In this document: piece by piece, positions 61,612 through 64,000 of the stretch | How the letters are laid out: every line of letters starts with the position of its first letter | How positions within the stretch are numbered: the stretch's first letter is position 1 | Assembly (NCBI GenBank): GCA_965153455.1 | Contig: OZ234493.1 | Location: forward strand, 4,650,001-4,714,000 | DNA length: 64,000 nucleotides | Origin: Sphagnum compactum | Lineage: Eukaryota > Bryophyta > Sphagnopsida > Sphagnales | Reading direction: 5' to 3' | Position numbers and translations under genes: made by a program | Notes under the pieces: model-generated | Database searches by the model: none | What the model was told of the DNA's origin: nothing | Seen by the model: the letters and a program-made list of their open reading frames with translations, nothing else

Positions 61612-62048
61612 TTTTATTTTAATGGTCATGGAGGTGCACGGGGCGTCTAGGTGTGATATGGATGTTTCATCAGGGTGTGCTCATTTTTTTCACTATAGAC
61701 AATCAAGAGGTCATTTATCTTTGTCTTCTGACATTCAATTTTTCAGGCAATGTGTTAGTATTGCTTTCTAATGTGCTTTAGCCTCTGCTTTAGAGAGAAA
61801 GATTACGTTGGCATGTGATGTTTCTTTTAGACCTCCCATTATTATTAGATCTCGTGATTTGCATGCTGACGACATTAGAGGGGCCGTGGGTGAGATAGCT
61901 TTCGACCACGAAAGAGACTAGCTCTCGCCCTCTTTTGGGGCCCTTTGGGCTGTGCATCTTTTGGCCTTTCCTTGGCCTCCCCCTTTTTGTCTCACTGGGA
62001 TGGTTCTGACCATTGTTCTTTTATTGGGTTTTTTGTGTAAAAAAAAAA
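61612..62048 (+). mobile_element. Poly(A)-tailed retro-insertion with 10-bp target duplication
   Basis: The 437-bp insert is flanked by AGATGAACCA on both sides (61602-61611 and 62049-62058) and ends in 10-11 A, the hallmarks of LINE-machinery integration. The insert is richer in GC than its flanks. Its interior (for example CTCGCCCTCTTTTGGGGCCC) has no recognised coding domain. It could be a 5'-truncated LINE 3' end, a non-autonomous derivative or a processed transcript. Confidence 0.65.
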
Positions 62049-62058
62049 AGATGAACCA

Positions 62059-64000
62059 CGACTAATTCATCAAGGTTCCACCTGGGTAACCTTTTGTTGG
62101 AACCCTTCTCCTTCTTCCCCCAACTACCGGGTTAACTACCATTGTTGGTCAGTTCCAGATCTGGTTATTGGTCTAGTTTCCAGTTACCTGGACCCTGGGT
62201 GCTGATTCCGAAAACTTGGAATTGGAACCAGACCTAGAACAAGCCTACTTTGGAACCCAAAACAGAACTAGGCTGTGGAGTCAGCCGCCTATTGGAACCT
62301 AGATTGAACTGGACCTGGGATTTAGCATAATGCAGGGAACCAAACTGAACCAGAGTTTGGCTGTAAATTTTTCAATACAAGTTTTAAATTTTTTATGTCA
62401 ATGAGTATTACTTTTTGTAGTTTCCAAGGCCAATATGGTAGTACCTTGGCAACTTCGGCACATGTATATTGATTTAATTGATGAATTTGAAAATTTATAT
62501 TTTCAACAATGTATTAGAATATTCCTGAAGATTCAATATTTTCTTTCACAAATTCTTTTTCTTTGTTTTTTTTTTTCCTGTGTGAAAATTTTGACACTTC
62601 TAAAAATAATTTGTTGAAGCTGCCATGGTATTATGGTATGTATTGCTTTAAAAAAAGGTTGTAGGTACATTGTCTTTTCCAATTAGGTGGTCACTTTGAG
62701 TTGGTCACATGACTATAATGATGTTATCTAGAGAAAAGGTGGGGTTCATCAACTATTTTATCTACTTTGGTAAAATAGGTTGTAAGACAAAAGAAAAAGG
62801 GAAGGGAGGAGAAACATCAATACAAATATACCCCATGTATTTCTTTATTGCAAAAATAAATCTAAGTCTAACAGATTTCCTTATGACTCAACAAGGAATA
62901 TTAATCTCATTACAAGTTTATTGAATTCTAAATGTTGTTTTGGAAATTTTCCCACCCAAGTCTACACATCTCCTTATGACTCCATCAACCTTCATGTCAT
63001 TAGCAGTTTATTGGATTCCAACTGTTGTTCAAGAATTTCCAAAGATCTCTTATATAATTCTTCTCATTACTCTACAAATCTTACATTGAATTTTTAATAT
63101 TTAGAACATGTCCATAATCTTGAAAGGATTAACATGGCATTATAATATTTCATGTCACAATCAATCTAGGTTATGTAAAGTCTTATCACCAAAACAACTT
63201 AATCATGAAACATGACCCCTTGCCAACCACAACCATATATGACAAGTAACCAAAATAATGCCTAAAAATAAGTTAGTAACTAACTTCGACCATAGATGGC
63301 AAGGGCCCAAAATAGCAACCAAAAACAAGTTCTTGGTGATCTACCTGACTAGCCTATCATAACCATAATTGGTTCATACTAAAATATTATTTCATCACAC
63401 ATCATATGGACAATATTCAATTACTTCATAAAAATTTATGTAGGTGGGTACAGGAGAAGGAATCTTCAATTATTAATTTATTTTTCCGCTGACTCACTTT
63501 AAATGTTAAAAAAATGCAATAGAGATAAAACTTTTTTAAAAAAAGGTGCCTTACAAATTATGGAAGGCACTCTGACAAGCTAGTGCAGGGTCTTACATGA
63601 AGAGCAAGGGCCTGCACCTGATTTTGCTCTAAAACAGTACTCCGCAAACAACACTTTAAAAGAATACTGGTTAGGAAATAGCTAATCAGATTAGCGGGGT
63701 TGCGTATGGGACAGGAATACAACAAAGAAATGTCTCCTGTCCACAAATTATCCATCCTGCATGGTGTGATGGTGGGTGCTGGTTCACTCTGGCCCCTTAG
63801 AGTGAGTTTTCACTACGTACATTAATGTGCTGTGTAAGGGACAGCTGAGCTCATCAAAGTCCATCATAGGCTGAGCTTGAAAAATGTGAGATCAAGGGAA
63901 AGGCATTGGCAACTTTGACATTACTAGCTTGTTGTGCATTCTAAGACCTTCTTACCTTGCTTTTGTTGAGGTTGGTTCTGCCTTGGATCAACTCTAATAA
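62059..64000. other. Intergenic DNA, no gene recognised
   Basis: A CC/GG-dinucleotide-rich stretch (GAACC, CTGG phrases) at about 62090-62350 recalls decayed LTR-type sequence but lacks ends. The remainder is AT-rich with short frames only. Confidence 0.35.

Overview
The window looks like nuclear DNA of a land plant. It carries a plant-type CslD glycosyltransferase with a RING-like N-terminus and GT-AG introns, plus a second intron-rich membrane-protein gene of the HGSNAT (heparan-alpha-glucosaminide N-acetyltransferase) type. Both sit in a very AT-rich, transposon-littered background (Ty1-copia, hAT, a solo LTR, MITE-like elements, a Helitron-like element). The long gene-poor stretches and decayed transposons suggest a large genome, but the species cannot be fixed from sequence alone.

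Layout. 1-3.1 kb: a decayed Ty1-copia element (integrase, reverse transcriptase and RNase H pieces), broken by a ~1-kb insertion and by a 97-bp CACTA-ended hairpin. 3.1-5.6 kb: unassigned AT-rich DNA with a 66-bp tandem duplication. 5.6-11.1 kb: the CslD gene, with a locally GC-richer upstream region, a duplicated leader-like segment, (GA)n tracts and four coding exons giving an apparently intact 1,216-residue protein. 11-28 kb: intergenic DNA holding a ~990-bp terminal-inverted-repeat segment, a 623-bp PIF/Harbinger-like MITE with TAA target duplications, a hAT transposase relic, an 820-bp solo LTR flanked by GCAGA, and a CTACCTA-type minisatellite. 28.36-33.32 kb: the HGSNAT-like gene, modelled here as 13 exons. 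36.0-44.4 kb: a composite Helitron-like element whose Rep/helicase gene has five visible lesions. It has 34-bp terminal inverted repeats, sits between two T bases, and contains further copies of the terminus and ~1-kb inverted arms. 44.4-64 kb: AT-rich intergenic DNA with microsatellites, small tandem duplications, a MITE-like family near 58.3-59.5 kb and a poly(A)-tailed insertion with 10-bp target duplications at 61.6-62.06 kb.

The two host genes show no evident functional link. CslD proteins synthesise beta-1,4-linked glucan-type cell-wall polymer. The HGSNAT-like protein is a polytopic membrane acyltransferase-family member of uncertain role in plants. Most remaining structure is explained by transposon insertion and decay. 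The most unusual item is the Helitron-like Rep/Hel element bounded by inverted copies of one hairpin-bearing terminus.
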